This document shows, one piece after another, positions 32,669 through 41,710 of a DNA stretch of 54,448 nt (position 1 is its first letter; every line of letters starts with the position of its first letter). The notes below the pieces were generated by a model. That model was not told the origin of the DNA. It made no database searches and worked only from the letters and a program-made list of their open reading frames with translations. The DNA comes from an uncultured Oscillospiraceae bacterium (GTDB taxonomy: Bacteria; Bacillota; Clostridia; Oscillospirales; Ruminococcaceae), in the NCBI GenBank assembly GCA_934481445.1, contig CAKSPC010000012.1, forward strand, positions 1 to 54,448, read 5' to 3'. Position numbers and translations under genes: made by a program.

Positions 32669-33925
32669 ATGATAAAAATAACCAACCTAGAACTCGAAAA
32701 CATCAAGCGCATAAAAGCCGTGCAGCTCACCCCGTCGGAGAGCGGACTTACGGTCATCGGCGGGAACAACGGGCAGGGCAAGACCTCCGTGCTGGACGCC
32801 ATCGCATGGGCGCTGGGCGGGGACAAATTCAAGCCCTCGCAGCCGCAGCGTGACGGCTCGGTAATTCCCCCGCACCTGCGCGTGACCCTCTCGAACGGGC
32901 TTGTCGCAGAGCGCCGCGGCGACAAGGGCACCCTCAAAATAACCGACCCGAACGGCGGCAAGGGCGGTCAGCAGCTCCTTAACGAGTTCATCGGGCAGCT
33001 TGCGCTCGACCTGCCGAAATTCATGCAGGCTTCAAGCAAGGAAAAAGCGCAGACCCTGCTCAAAATCATCGGCGTCGGGGATAAGCTCGCCGCCCTTGAG
33101 CAGCAGGAGCAGACTACATATAATCAGCGCCGCGCCGTCGGGCAGGTCGCCGATCAGAAGCAGAAATACGCCGACGAACTCCCCGATTACCCCGAAGCTC
33201 CGGATGAAGAAATAAGCATTTCCGAGCTGCTGCGCAGCCAGCAGGAGATACTCGCGCGGAACGGCGAAAATCAGCGCCTGCGGCAGAACCGCGATATCTG
33301 CGAGCAGGAATTACTCCGCGCGCAGCAGGCATACGACCTCGCCGCGGAAGTCCTCGCGAAAGCACGGCAGAACGCCGAAACCGCCCGCAGATCCGCCGAG
33401 GATTTGCAGGACGAAAGCACCGCCGAGATCGAGGAGAACATCCATAACCTCGACGTTATCAACTTCAAAGTCCGCGCGAAGCACGAACGCGCCCGCGCCC
33501 TTGCGGAAGCGCAGGAAAGCCGCGAGCAGTACGACGAACTCACCGCGAAGATAGAGGATATCCGCGGGCAGAAAACCGCCCTGCTGAACGGCGCAGACCT
33601 GCCGCTTGCGGGGCTGTCGGTCGATGATGGGGAACTGACCTACAACGGCGCAAAGTGGGACTGCATGAGCGGCGCGGAGCAGCTCCGCGTATCCACCGCG
33701 ATAGTACGCCGCCTTAACCCGCAGTGCGGATTTGTCCTCATGGACAAGCTGGAGCAGATGGACGCGCAGACCCTCGCGGATTTCGGCGCATGGCTCGAGC
33801 AGGAGGGCTTGCAGGTCATCGCGACCCGCGTAAGCACCGGCGGAGAGTGCAGTATTATCATTGAGGACGGCTATGCGAAGCCGGTCGAGCAGCCTAAGGC
33901 AACATGGGAAAGGGGTAAATTCTGA
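32669..33925 (+). CDS. RecF/SbcC-like AAA ATPase, phage recombination
   Basis: 418 residues of SMC-like architecture. The Walker A is GGNNGQGKTSVLDAIAWALGG near residues 31-50. A coiled-coil region follows (about 130-300, rich in Gln/Glu/Ala). The signature and Walker B part is MSGAEQLRVSTAIVRRLNPQCGFVLMDKLEQMD. The coiled coil is much shorter than in SbcC. Such proteins accompany exonuclease or annealing functions in phages. ATG 32669 follows GAAAGAGAGAATTGTCAAG, a moderate site. Confidence 0.85.
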   Translation: MIKITNLELENIKRIKAVQLTPSESGLTVIGGNNGQGKTSVLDAIAWALGGDKFKPSQPQRDGSVIPPHLRVTLSNGLVAERRGDKGTLKITDPNGGKGGQQLLNEFIGQLALDLPKFMQASSKEKAQTLLKIIGVGDKLAALEQQEQTTYNQRRAVGQVADQKQKYADELPDYPEAPDEEISISELLRSQQEILARNGENQRLRQNRDICEQELLRAQQAYDLAAEVLAKARQNAETARRSAEDLQDESTAEIEENIHNLDVINFKVRAKHERARALAEAQESREQYDELTAKIEDIRGQKTALLNGADLPLAGLSVDDGELTYNGAKWDCMSGAEQLRVSTAIVRRLNPQCGFVLMDKLEQMDAQTLADFGAWLEQEGLQVIATRVSTGGECSIIIEDGYAKPVEQPKATWERGKF

Positions 33926-34923
33926 TGGACTTCAACATAACATCCGGAAAGGTCCGGACGGCGGTTAAAACGGTCATTTACGGCGCGGAGGGAATAGGCA
34001 AATCCACCCTCGCGGCGCAGTTCCCGCAGCCGCTTTTCATTGATACGGAGGGCTCGACGAAGCAGCTCGACGTTGCCCGACTTCCCGCGCCGTCAAGCTG
34101 GGAAATGCTCATGCAGGAGCTGGATTTCGTGATAAACAAGCGCCCCTGCGCGACCCTCGTTATTGATACGGTGGACTGGGCGGAGCAGCTCTGCCTTGCG
34201 GACCTCTGCGCGAAATACGGCAAAACAGGCATCGAGGAGTTCGGCTACGGCAAGGGCTGGGAGTACGAAAAGGAGAGCTTCGGGAAGTTTCTGAACAAGC
34301 TTACCGAGGTCATAAATGCGGGAATTAACGTAACTCTGACCGCGCACGCGGCGCTCCGCAAATTCGAGCAGCCCGACGAAATGGGCAGCTACGACCGCTG
34401 GGAAATGAAGCTCGGCAGCAAGACCACTAACAAGATATCCCCGCTGATAAAGGAATGGGCGGACATCGTGCTTTTCGCGAATTACAAGACCATTTCCGTG
34501 GCGGTGGACAAGGACGGGAAAAAGCACAAGGCGCAGGGCGGCAAGCGCGTGATGTACACGCAGCATCACCCCTGCTGGGACGCGAAAAACCGCTACGGCC
34601 TGCCCGAGGAGATACCCATGGAGTACGCGCAGATAGCGCATATTTACGCCCCCGTTCAGCCCGCGCCCGCGCCTGTTTCCGCTCTCGTTCAGACCTCCGA
34701 AATAACCCCCGAGCCCGCCTCCGACGGCATTCCGAAGGCGCTCGCAGACCTCATGGCGGCGGACGGTATAACCGAAGCGCAGATACGCAGAGCCATCGCG
34801 ATGAAAGGCTATTTCCCCGAGGAAATGCCGATAAGCGCCTATCCCGCGGATTTCGTCGAGGGGGTATTGATCGGCGCCTGGGGGCAGATAGTTGATTTCA
34901 TCAAGGCTGACTATCCGTTTTAA
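33925..34923 (+). CDS. Sak4-like RecA-fold ATPase
   Basis: 332 residues. The Walker A is YGAEGIGKSTLAAQFP near residue 20; PLFIDTEGSTKQLDV and ATLVIDTVDWAEQL follow. VTLTAHAALRKFEQPDEMGSYDRWEMKLGSKTTNKISPLIKEWAD is the diagnostic middle. A Pro-rich linker (APVQPAPAPVSALVQ) leads to a small helical C-terminus. Sak4-type proteins promote single-strand annealing with the help of an SSB. It overlaps the previous gene (TGATG), so the two are coupled. Confidence 0.85.
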   Translation: MDFNITSGKVRTAVKTVIYGAEGIGKSTLAAQFPQPLFIDTEGSTKQLDVARLPAPSSWEMLMQELDFVINKRPCATLVIDTVDWAEQLCLADLCAKYGKTGIEEFGYGKGWEYEKESFGKFLNKLTEVINAGINVTLTAHAALRKFEQPDEMGSYDRWEMKLGSKTTNKISPLIKEWADIVLFANYKTISVAVDKDGKKHKAQGGKRVMYTQHHPCWDAKNRYGLPEEIPMEYAQIAHIYAPVQPAPAPVSALVQTSEITPEPASDGIPKALADLMAADGITEAQIRRAIAMKGYFPEEMPISAYPADFVEGVLIGAWGQIVDFIKADYPF

Positions 34924-35046
34924 CCGTATGAGAATTTTTCGGCATGAGCGCCAAAACGTGCAGGGAATTGCAGTTATTCGTATGATAAACTCGGTCAAGG
35001 GAGGTAAGAAAAAACTCCCGAGAAAAACAACATGGAGGAATTCAAA

Positions 35047-35589
35047 ATGGCAGAATACATCGACAGAGAATTAGGCTGGGACGACGAGATCGTCAGGGAC
35101 AGCGACTTCGTCCTTATCCCCGAGGGCGATTACAGCTTCACCGTCACGGGCTTCGAGCGCGGACGTCACGAGGGAAGCGACAAGCTCCCGCCCTGCAACA
35201 AGGCGATAATCACGCTGCGCATTGCGCTTCGCGACGGGACAACGCAGGAGCTCAAGCACAACCTGTTCCTGCACAGCAAATGCGAGGGACTTCTTTCCGC
35301 GTTCTTCACGGCGATAGGGCAGAAGAAAAAGGGCGAGCCGCTGCGTATGAACTGGGGCGTGATAATCGGCGCGACAGGCCGCTGCAAGGTGTCCGTCCGC
35401 ACATGGAAGGGAAAGAACGGCGAGGATATGCAGAGCAACGACATAAAGAAATTCTATGCGCCCGAGGATGCCGCCCCCGTTTCGCAGCCCGCTACGGGTT
35501 CGCAGCCCGCATATGGCTATGGTCAGCCCGCTTCAGTTCAGCCCGCGCCCGCGCAGTCCGGCGGCGTGTTCATCCCGGGGAAGTTCTGA
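35047..35589 (+). CDS. DUF669-like phage DNA-binding protein
   Basis: 180 residues with a beta-rich core (SDFVLIPEGDYSFTVTGFERGRHEGS through LRMNWGVIIGATGRCKVSVRTW) and a disordered Pro/Gln/Ala tail ending GGVFIPGKF. That layout, an OB-like fold with a flexible tail, and its place beside Sak4 and a helicase suggest an SSB-like role. ATG 35047 is better placed than ATG 35032, which itself overlaps the GGAGGA site. Confidence 0.75.
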   Translation: MAEYIDRELGWDDEIVRDSDFVLIPEGDYSFTVTGFERGRHEGSDKLPPCNKAIITLRIALRDGTTQELKHNLFLHSKCEGLLSAFFTAIGQKKKGEPLRMNWGVIIGATGRCKVSVRTWKGKNGEDMQSNDIKKFYAPEDAAPVSQPATGSQPAYGYGQPASVQPAPAQSGGVFIPGKF

Positions 35590-35597
35590 GGTGAAGC

Positions 35598-37175
35598 ATG
35601 GAATTACGACCTTATCAGAACGAAGCGAAAGCGGCGGTATTTGAACAGTGGGAGCAGGGCGTGCGGCGCACGCTGCTGGTGCTCCCGACGGGCTGCGGCA
35701 AGACGATAGTTTTCGCGAAGATATCCGAGGAATGCGTTGCGAACGGCGAGAGGGTGCTTATCCTCGCGCACCGCGGCGAGCTGCTTCAGCAGGCGGCGGA
35801 CAAGATACACAAGGCCTGCAACCTCGGCTGCGCCGTCGAGAAAGCCGAGGAAACCTCCCTTAATTCGTGGTATAGGATCACCGTCGGCAGCGTTCAGACC
35901 CTCATGCGTGAAAGCCGCCTTGCGCGGTTCAAGCCCGACTATTTCGATACTATTATAATAGACGAAGCGCACCACGCCATCTCCGACAGCTACCGCCGCA
36001 TTCTCGAGCACTTCAGCGGCGCGAAGGTACTCGGAGTTACCGCCACCCCCGACCGCGGGGACATGAAAAACCTCGGGCAGGTGTTCGACAGCCTGGCGTA
36101 TGAATACACCCTGCCCCGCGCTATCAGAGAGGGCTACCTCTGCCCGATAAAGGCGCTGACGATACCGCTGACCCTCGACCTTTCGGGGGTGGCTACGCAG
36201 GCGGGGGATTACAAGGCATCCGACCTCGACACCGCCCTCGACCCGTATCTTTACAGAATAGCCGACGAAATGCTGAAAACCTGCGCCGACCGCAAGACGG
36301 TGGTGTTCCTGCCGCTGGTAAAGACCTCGCAGAAGTTCCGCGACATCCTCAATTCCCGCGGATTCCGCGCCGCGGAGGTAAACGGAAACAGCGACGACCG
36401 CGCGGAGGTGCTGCGTGATTTCGAGGCGGGAAAGTACAACGTGCTGTGCAATTCAATGCTGCTGACCGAGGGCTGGGACTGCCCCTCCGTTGACTGCGTG
36501 ATAGTTCTCCGCCCGACAAAGGTGCGGGGGCTGTATTGTCAGATGGTGGGGCGCGGCACGCGTCTTTCCGAGGGAAAAAAGGACCTGCTGCTGCTGGATT
36601 TTCTGTGGCATACACAGCGGCACGAGCTGTGCAGACCCGCGCACCTTATCGCGGAAAACGAGGAAGTCGCGCAGAAAATGACCGAGAACCTCGCGGCGGC
36701 GGGCTGCGCAACAGATATCACCGAAGCCGAGGAGCAGGCGGAAACCGACGTCGTTGCGCAGCGGGAGGAAGCCCTTGCAAAGCAGCTTTTCGAGATGAAA
36801 AAGCGCAGGCGCGCCCTTGTCGACCCGCTCCAGTTCGAGATGTCGATACAGGCGCAGGATCTGTCGGGGTATGTTCCGAGTTTCGGCTGGGAGATGTCCC
36901 CGCCGTCGCAGAAGCAGCTCGACGCGCTGGAGAAGTACGGAATCTACCCGAACGAGATAGACAACGCAGGCAAGGCTGCAATGCTTCTGAACCGCCTGCA
37001 CAAGCGCAGGGACGAGGGGCTTTCAACCCCGAAACAGATACGCCTGCTGGAGAACAAGGGCTTCCTGCACGTCGGGGAATGGACGTTCGCGCAGGCAAGC
37101 AACATGATAACCCGCATCGCGGCGAACAACTGGCAGGTGCCCCGTGGAGTAGTTCCCGCGAAATACACGCCGTAA
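35598..37175 (+). CDS. Superfamily 2 DEAD/DEAH-type helicase
   Basis: 525 residues. Motif I is VLPTGCGKTIVF, motif II is IIIDEAHHAISDSY (DEAH), motif III is GVTATPDRGD, and motifs V-VI are NSMLLTEGWDCPSVDCVIVLRPTK and YCQMVGRGTRL. The C-terminal 150 residues (PSFGWEMSPPSQKQLDALEKYGIYPNEIDNAGKAAMLLNRL) form an extra helical domain common in phage versions. It likely unwinds DNA during phage replication or recombination. Start ATG 35598 after GAGGTGAAGC. Confidence 0.92.
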   Translation: MELRPYQNEAKAAVFEQWEQGVRRTLLVLPTGCGKTIVFAKISEECVANGERVLILAHRGELLQQAADKIHKACNLGCAVEKAEETSLNSWYRITVGSVQTLMRESRLARFKPDYFDTIIIDEAHHAISDSYRRILEHFSGAKVLGVTATPDRGDMKNLGQVFDSLAYEYTLPRAIREGYLCPIKALTIPLTLDLSGVATQAGDYKASDLDTALDPYLYRIADEMLKTCADRKTVVFLPLVKTSQKFRDILNSRGFRAAEVNGNSDDRAEVLRDFEAGKYNVLCNSMLLTEGWDCPSVDCVIVLRPTKVRGLYCQMVGRGTRLSEGKKDLLLLDFLWHTQRHELCRPAHLIAENEEVAQKMTENLAAAGCATDITEAEEQAETDVVAQREEALAKQLFEMKKRRRALVDPLQFEMSIQAQDLSGYVPSFGWEMSPPSQKQLDALEKYGIYPNEIDNAGKAAMLLNRLHKRRDEGLSTPKQIRLLENKGFLHVGEWTFAQASNMITRIAANNWQVPRGVVPAKYTP

Positions 37176-37184
37176 GGAGGGGCT

Positions 37185-39401
37185 ATGACAGAACTTACAG
37201 AATGCCTTAAATACATAAGCCCCGCGGAGCTGGACTATCAGACATGGGTGAACGTCGGCATGGCGCTGAAGCAGGAGGGCTATCCCTGCTCCGTCTGGGA
37301 CAGCTGGAGCCGCGCCGACAGCCGCTATCATGCGGGGGAATGCGAGAAGAAATGGGACAGCTTCAACGGCAGCAGCAAGCCCGTCACCGGGGCGACCATC
37401 GTGCAGCTTGCGAAAGAACGCGGAATGACGTTCGGCGGCGAGGGTCACGAGCTGGATTGGGACAGCGAGATAAGCTACGAAACCGACCATGTTATCGTGA
37501 ACAAGGAGTGGGTAGAGGGTCGCGAAATAACCGCCCCCGCCGACTGGCAGCCGCACCGCGAGCTTATCCGCTACCTCGAAGCGCTGTTCGAGCCGAACGA
37601 GAACGTCGGCTATGTCGTGCAGTCGTGGGAAAAGGACGGGAAATTCGTCCCCGCAAACAAGGGCGCATACGACCGCACCGCGGGGCAGCTTATCGAGCTG
37701 CTGGACAAATGCGGCGGGGATATCGGCTCCGTCCTCGGGGACTACGACCCGCGGGCGGGGGCGTGGATACGCTTCAACCCGTTGGACGGAAAGGGCGTTA
37801 AGAACGAGAACGTCACCGAGTTCCGCTACGCGCTTGTTGAAAGCGACAACGTGGATATCGAACAGCAGAACGCGATAATCCGCGAGCTTGAACTGCCGGT
37901 GGCGGTGCTGGTATACAGCGGCGGAAAGAGCCTTCACGCGATAGTACGCGTTGACGCGGGCAATTACGACGAGTACCGCAGGCGCGTGGATTTCCTCTAC
38001 ACGATATGTCAGAAGAACGGGCTTTCCCCCGACACACAGAATAGAAATCCCTCGCGGCTGTCCCGCCTGCCGGGGGTATTGCGCGGGGAGAACAGGCAGT
38101 ACATCGTCGACGCGAACATAGGAAAACCAAGCTGGAACGAGTGGCGGGAGTGGATCGAGGGCATAAACGACGATCTTCCCGACTTCGAGAACGCGGCGGA
38201 TTTTTGGGGAAATATGCCCGAGCTTGCGCCGCCGCTTATCGAGGGGGTGTTAAGACAGGGGCACAAAATGCTCATCGCGGGGCCGTCGAAAGCGGGCAAG
38301 TCTTTCGCGCTGATAGAGCTCTGCGCGGCTATCGCGGAGGGGCGGGAGTGGCTCGGCTGGAAGGTGGCGCAGGGAAAGGTCCTTTACGTTAACCTAGAAC
38401 TTGATACAGCCTCCTGCGAGCACCGTTTCGCGGACATTTACAACGCCCTCGGCTGGCAGCCCGAGAACCTCCGAAACATTGATATATGGAACCTCCGCGG
38501 CAAATCCGTACCGATGGACAGGCTGGCGCCGAAGCTTATACGCCGCGCCGCGAAGCGGAATTACATAGCGATAATCATTGACCCGATATACAAGGTAATC
38601 ACGGGCGACGAAAATTCCGCCGACCAGATGGCGCATTTCTGCAACCAGTTCGACAAGGTGTGCACGGAGCTTGGCTGCGCGGTGATATACTGCCACCATC
38701 ACTCAAAGGGCGCGCAGGGCGGCAAGCGCAGTATGGACAGAGCCAGCGGCTCGGGAGTATTCGCCCGCGACCCCGACGCGCTGCTCGACCTTATTGAGCT
38801 GGACGTCACCGAGGCGCTTATCAAGGAGGAGAAGAACAAGGCGGTATGCAACGCCTGCTACGACCTGCTTGTCCGCAACGGAAAGTCGGTGGATATTTCG
38901 CAGGACGACATGGTGACATCGCGGGCAATGCGCGAGCACGTCAGAAATGCGTTTTGCATTGACGACCTGCGGCGGGTGGAGGATTATATCGCGGGGGTCG
39001 AAAGGCACGTTGAAAGCCGCTCTGCGTGGCGTATCGAGGGCACTTTGCGCGAGTTCCCGAAGTTCCCGCCCGTTAATGTGTGGTTCGATTATCCGATACA
39101 CAGGATAGACCACGTGGGAGTGCTTCGCGACACCGCAGCCGAGGGGGATATCCCGCAGTGGCAGAGGGTCGCAGAGAAGCGCCGCGCACAGGCGAAAAAA
39201 CAGAACGACGGCAACAGGGTGAAATTTGAAAATGCGCTCGCAATGGCGAACATGGGCGAACCTCCGACGGTGCAAATGCTCTCCGATTATACGGAGGTCA
39301 GCGAGCGAACAGTGCGCCGCTGGATAGATAAATACGGTTACTGCGTTGACAAAAGCACAATGACAGTTGTCAAAAAGTCCGACGGCGGCACGTCGGAATA
39401 A
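37185..39401 (+). CDS. Phage primase-helicase: PriCT-2 domain and RepA-like ATPase
   Basis: 738 residues. The N-terminus (TECLKYISPAELDYQTWVNVGMALKQEGY, then WDSWS..AGECEKKWDSFNG) is a PriCT-2 domain. A middle part (about 110-330) includes YSGGKSLHAIVRVDAGNYDEY and NRNPSRLSRLPGVLR, as in Prim-Pol-type primases. The RepA/RecA-like ATPase has GPSKAGKSFALIELCAA and ILYVNLE-like VLYVNLELD, and YCHHHSKGAQGGKRSMDRASGSGVFARDPDA. It ends in a winged-helix region (TVQMLSDYTEVSERTVRRWIDKYG). It is the probable replication protein. ATG 37185 follows AAGGAGGGGCT. Confidence 0.87.
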   Translation: MTELTECLKYISPAELDYQTWVNVGMALKQEGYPCSVWDSWSRADSRYHAGECEKKWDSFNGSSKPVTGATIVQLAKERGMTFGGEGHELDWDSEISYETDHVIVNKEWVEGREITAPADWQPHRELIRYLEALFEPNENVGYVVQSWEKDGKFVPANKGAYDRTAGQLIELLDKCGGDIGSVLGDYDPRAGAWIRFNPLDGKGVKNENVTEFRYALVESDNVDIEQQNAIIRELELPVAVLVYSGGKSLHAIVRVDAGNYDEYRRRVDFLYTICQKNGLSPDTQNRNPSRLSRLPGVLRGENRQYIVDANIGKPSWNEWREWIEGINDDLPDFENAADFWGNMPELAPPLIEGVLRQGHKMLIAGPSKAGKSFALIELCAAIAEGREWLGWKVAQGKVLYVNLELDTASCEHRFADIYNALGWQPENLRNIDIWNLRGKSVPMDRLAPKLIRRAAKRNYIAIIIDPIYKVITGDENSADQMAHFCNQFDKVCTELGCAVIYCHHHSKGAQGGKRSMDRASGSGVFARDPDALLDLIELDVTEALIKEEKNKAVCNACYDLLVRNGKSVDISQDDMVTSRAMREHVRNAFCIDDLRRVEDYIAGVERHVESRSAWRIEGTLREFPKFPPVNVWFDYPIHRIDHVGVLRDTAAEGDIPQWQRVAEKRRAQAKKQNDGNRVKFENALAMANMGEPPTVQMLSDYTEVSERTVRRWIDKYGYCVDKSTMTVVKKSDGGTSE

Positions 39402-39556
39402 CGTCGTGTCAAAACGCTGTCAGTTGACGGCGGCACGTTCTCGGATATGCCGCCGCCGGCGGCGGCACCCATTTATATATAGTCGTGCCGACCATACCTG
39501 TCATGTGCGTACGGTAGGACACCGCCCTAGGGGTCGGCGGTGTCCCCTACACGCAC
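39381..39556. other. Candidate phage replication origin
   Basis: Directly after the primase-helicase gene, GACGGCGGCACGT occurs at 39381-39393 and 39426-39438 (45-bp period), each next to a GTCAAAA or GTCAGTTGAC motif. A short AT-rich stretch (TTTATATATAG, 39471-39481) and a large hairpin follow: GTGCGT/ACGCAC and GGACACCGCC/GGCGGTGTCC (39505-39556). The gap 39402-39601 holds no gene. Repeats, AT-rich tract and stem together suggest an origin; a terminator or control region is the alternative. Confidence 0.4.
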
Positions 39557-39601
39557 ACGACAATGACCCCGGATTTTTTCTCAGAAAGGAAATGTGAAAT
39601 A

Positions 39602-40009
39602 ATGGCAAATGAAGATATGCAGTTTTTCCTGCCGATGATACCGCCGACGGTAACGGCGCAGGAACATAAGGTCACAGTTCGGAATGGCAGGCCGCGCTTT
39701 TATGACCCTCCGGAACTGAAGGAAGCCCGCGCGAAGCTCACGGCGCACCTTGCGAAGCACAAACCGGATAAGCCGTACACAAAGGGCGTGTACCTTGAAG
39801 TAAAGTGGTGTTTCCCGCTGAAATTCAAGCATAAGGACGGCGAGTACCGCACGACAAAGCCGGACACGGATAATTTGCAGAAGCTCCTCAAAGACTGCAT
39901 GACGGATGTCGGCTTCTGGAAGGATGACGCGTTGGTCGCTTCGGAGCTGTGCGAGAAGTTTTGGGCGGAGATACCGGGGGTTTTTATTAAAATCGAGGTG
40001 CTGTCATGA
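39602..40009 (+). CDS. RusA-family Holliday junction resolvase
   Basis: 135 residues. The diagnostic segment is KPDTDNLQKLLKDCMTDVGFWKDDALV, holding the acidic metal-binding residues (KPD.DN.. and DD). The N-terminus FFLPMIPPTVTAQEHKVTVRNGRPRFYD is typical of phage RusA. ATG 39602 follows AAAGGAAATGTGAAATA; an in-frame ATG 13 codons upstream lacks a site. Confidence 0.9.
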   Translation: MANEDMQFFLPMIPPTVTAQEHKVTVRNGRPRFYDPPELKEARAKLTAHLAKHKPDKPYTKGVYLEVKWCFPLKFKHKDGEYRTTKPDTDNLQKLLKDCMTDVGFWKDDALVASELCEKFWAEIPGVFIKIEVLS

Positions 40010-40209
40010 AGCTCGAGGAAGTAACGCAGGCGGCGGAACGTGGCGCGGTAGTCCTGCATACGCACATGGGAGTTACGTCGCGGTGCAGGATCTCGGGAGT
40101 AATTACGCGATACACGAAAGCAGGCTGGACGTACTCGCTGGAGCTTACGGACTTAAAGGCGCCCTGCGTTATAGTCGCGGGGCTGGAGGATGTGGAGGTT
40201 GAAAAATGA
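40006..40209 (+). CDS. Small phage protein, unknown
   Basis: 67 residues, beginning MKLEEVTQAAERGAVVLHTH, mostly beta (CRISGVITRYTKAGWTYSLELTDLK), with no recognised family. It overlaps rusA and the next gene by four bases on each side, a translationally coupled string. Confidence 0.7.
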   Translation: MKLEEVTQAAERGAVVLHTHMGVTSRCRISGVITRYTKAGWTYSLELTDLKAPCVIVAGLEDVEVEK

Positions 40210-40493
40210 AACATTTTAAGCGGAGAGAATGCGCGCTGTGCGGGCGCAAATCGACAATGCGTTTCGTGCACGCACGATTGGCAACGGGGCTGGCAACAGT
40301 ACCGCACCGTAAGGTTAGGCTGTGCATGATAGATTGTCGGCATTGCGGGAAAGGCGTGATGGCGGTCGGTGCCAGCAAGGAAGCGGCAAAGGCGGAAGCT
40401 GTGAAGAGATGGAACGCGAATCAGGGTCGGAATTTATTGGCTATGGAAAGGTTCTTGAGAAAGATTTTTGCGGGAGGTAATGCGAATGAGTGA
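40206..40493 (+). CDS. Small zinc-ribbon phage protein
   Basis: 95 residues with Cys pairs CALCGRK and CRHCGKG that could hold one zinc, followed by VMAVGASKEAAKAEAVKRWNAN. That last motif (..A...AI..WN.R) is shared with Lar-type restriction alleviation proteins, so a Lar-like role is possible but not shown. Overlaps both neighbours. Confidence 0.65.
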   Translation: MKHFKRRECALCGRKSTMRFVHARLATGLATVPHRKVRLCMIDCRHCGKGVMAVGASKEAAKAEAVKRWNANQGRNLLAMERFLRKIFAGGNANE

Positions 40494-40779
40494 ATACATA
40501 GCGTGCGAACGCGTACTCGAAATCTTACACGATATAGGCGGCTGCGGAGCAGAGCCGGGAACATGGGACGATGGCTATGACAGTGCTATTAATGCCGCTT
40601 ACGACGCGGTGCAGAGCGAGCCTACCGCCGATGTTACGCCCATAATACACAGCAAGTGGGAGATATGCTGCGACGGATATTATCCCTACTGCCTGCACTG
40701 CGGGCGCGAACCACAGGGGCGCGAAATGACCAAGTATTGCCCCAATTGCGGGGCTAAGATGGACGGAGGAAAAGCATGA
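40486..40779 (+). CDS. Small phage protein with C-terminal zinc ribbon
   Basis: 97 residues from ATG 40486. The helical N-terminus (ACERVLEILHDIGG..AINAAYDAVQSEPTADVTPIIHSKWE) and the CxxC pairs (YCLHCGREPQG and YCPNCGAKMDGG) match a very common clostridial phage protein of unknown role. GGGAGGTAATGCGA precedes the start. Confidence 0.72.
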   Translation: MSEYIACERVLEILHDIGGCGAEPGTWDDGYDSAINAAYDAVQSEPTADVTPIIHSKWEICCDGYYPYCLHCGREPQGREMTKYCPNCGAKMDGGKA

Positions 40780-41177
40780 CTGCCAAAGAATACCTATCCC
40801 GCTACCGCTGGCAGAACGACCGCATAAACGCGAAGCTCGAGCAGGCCGCGGAGCTCCGCCGCAAAGCGCAGACGGTAAGCGGCGGCAGTTCGGGCGGAAC
40901 GCACAGCACGCAGCCCTACGACCGTATCGGGGAAATAACCGCGAAGCTGGTCGACCTCGAGCGGGAAATCAACGAGGACATCGACCGCAGCGTTGACGTC
41001 CAGCGGGAGATACTCGCCGCGATATCCACCGTCGGGGACGAGCGCCTGCGCACGCTGCTGGAGCTTAAATACATCAACTGCCTTACGCTGGAGGAGATCG
41101 CGGTGCGGATGGGCTACTGCTATATGCAGATATGCCGCCTGCACGGAAAGGCATTGTCAGCGGTAAAGATGTTGTAG
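40776..41177 (+). CDS. DUF1492/ArpU-like regulator, probable late-gene activator
   Basis: 133 residues. The N-terminus is coiled (NDRINAKLEQAAELRRKAQTV, KLVDLEREINEDIDRSVDVQREI). The C-terminus resembles sigma region 4 (LRTLLELKYINCLTLEEIAVRMGYCYMQICRLHGKALSAVKML). Proteins of this kind lie just before the terminase genes in many Firmicute phages and are thought to switch on late transcription. An extended -10 box follows 18 bases after its stop, which supports that reading. Confidence 0.78.
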   Translation: MTAKEYLSRYRWQNDRINAKLEQAAELRRKAQTVSGGSSGGTHSTQPYDRIGEITAKLVDLEREINEDIDRSVDVQREILAAISTVGDERLRTLLELKYINCLTLEEIAVRMGYCYMQICRLHGKALSAVKML

Positions 41178-41195
41178 AATGTTATATGGCACCTG

Positions 41196-41204
41196 TGCTA
41201 TAAT
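41196..41204 (+). promoter_or_regulatory. Late-gene promoter candidate
   Basis: TGC-TATAAT is an extended -10 element. There is no matching -35 at 17 bp, as expected if an activator such as the preceding protein is needed. Confidence 0.5.
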
Positions 41205-41226
41205 GTAAGCTAGAAAAGAATACAGA

Positions 41227-41257
41227 AGCCTCCGAGCAAATGTTCGGGGGCTGTTTC
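41227..41257 (+). terminator. Hairpin with U-rich tail before the terminase genes
   Basis: AGCCTCCGA pairs with TTCGGGGGCT (9 bp, one G-T), followed by GTTTCT. It lies between the late promoter candidate and the first packaging gene, so it may be an attenuator. Confidence 0.5.
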
Positions 41258-41278
41258 TATGCAGAAAGGAGGAACACC

Positions 41279-41710
41279 ATGACCGAAAAGCAGAAACGCT
41301 TCGCCGACGAATACCTTGTGGACTTGAACGCTACGCAAGCCGCTATCCGCGCGGGATATTCCGAAAATACCGCAAGGCAGATCGGGCAGCAGAACTTGAC
41401 AAAACTTGACGTCCGCGCGTACATCGACGAGCGCCTTGAAGCGCTCCACAACGAGCGCACCGCCGACGCCGCCGAGGTCATGGAGTACCTCACGTCGGTG
41501 CTGCGCGGGGAGAGCAGGGCTTCCGTCGTAGTCGTCGAAGGCGTCGGCGACGGCTGCTCCGAAGCCCGGACGATCATGAAGCCCCCCGACGAAAAGGAAC
41601 GCCTTAAAGCCGCGGAGCTGCTCGGAAAGCGGTACGGAATGTTCACGGAAAAGATAGACAGCAACGCTCCCGTCACCATCGTCATAAAGGACGATTACGG
41701 CGGTGAGTAA
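41279..41710 (+). CDS. terS: Phage terminase small subunit
   Basis: 143 residues. The Terminase_2 pattern is clear: MTEKQKRFADEYLVDLNATQAAIRAGYS, ARQIGQQNLTKLDVRAYIDERL, then a C-terminal oligomerisation part (KERLKAAELLGKRYGMFTEK). It recognises phage DNA for headful packaging. ATG 41279 follows AAAGGAGGAACACC. It overlaps terL by eight bases. Confidence 0.92.
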   Translation: MTEKQKRFADEYLVDLNATQAAIRAGYSENTARQIGQQNLTKLDVRAYIDERLEALHNERTADAAEVMEYLTSVLRGESRASVVVVEGVGDGCSEARTIMKPPDEKERLKAAELLGKRYGMFTEKIDSNAPVTIVIKDDYGGE

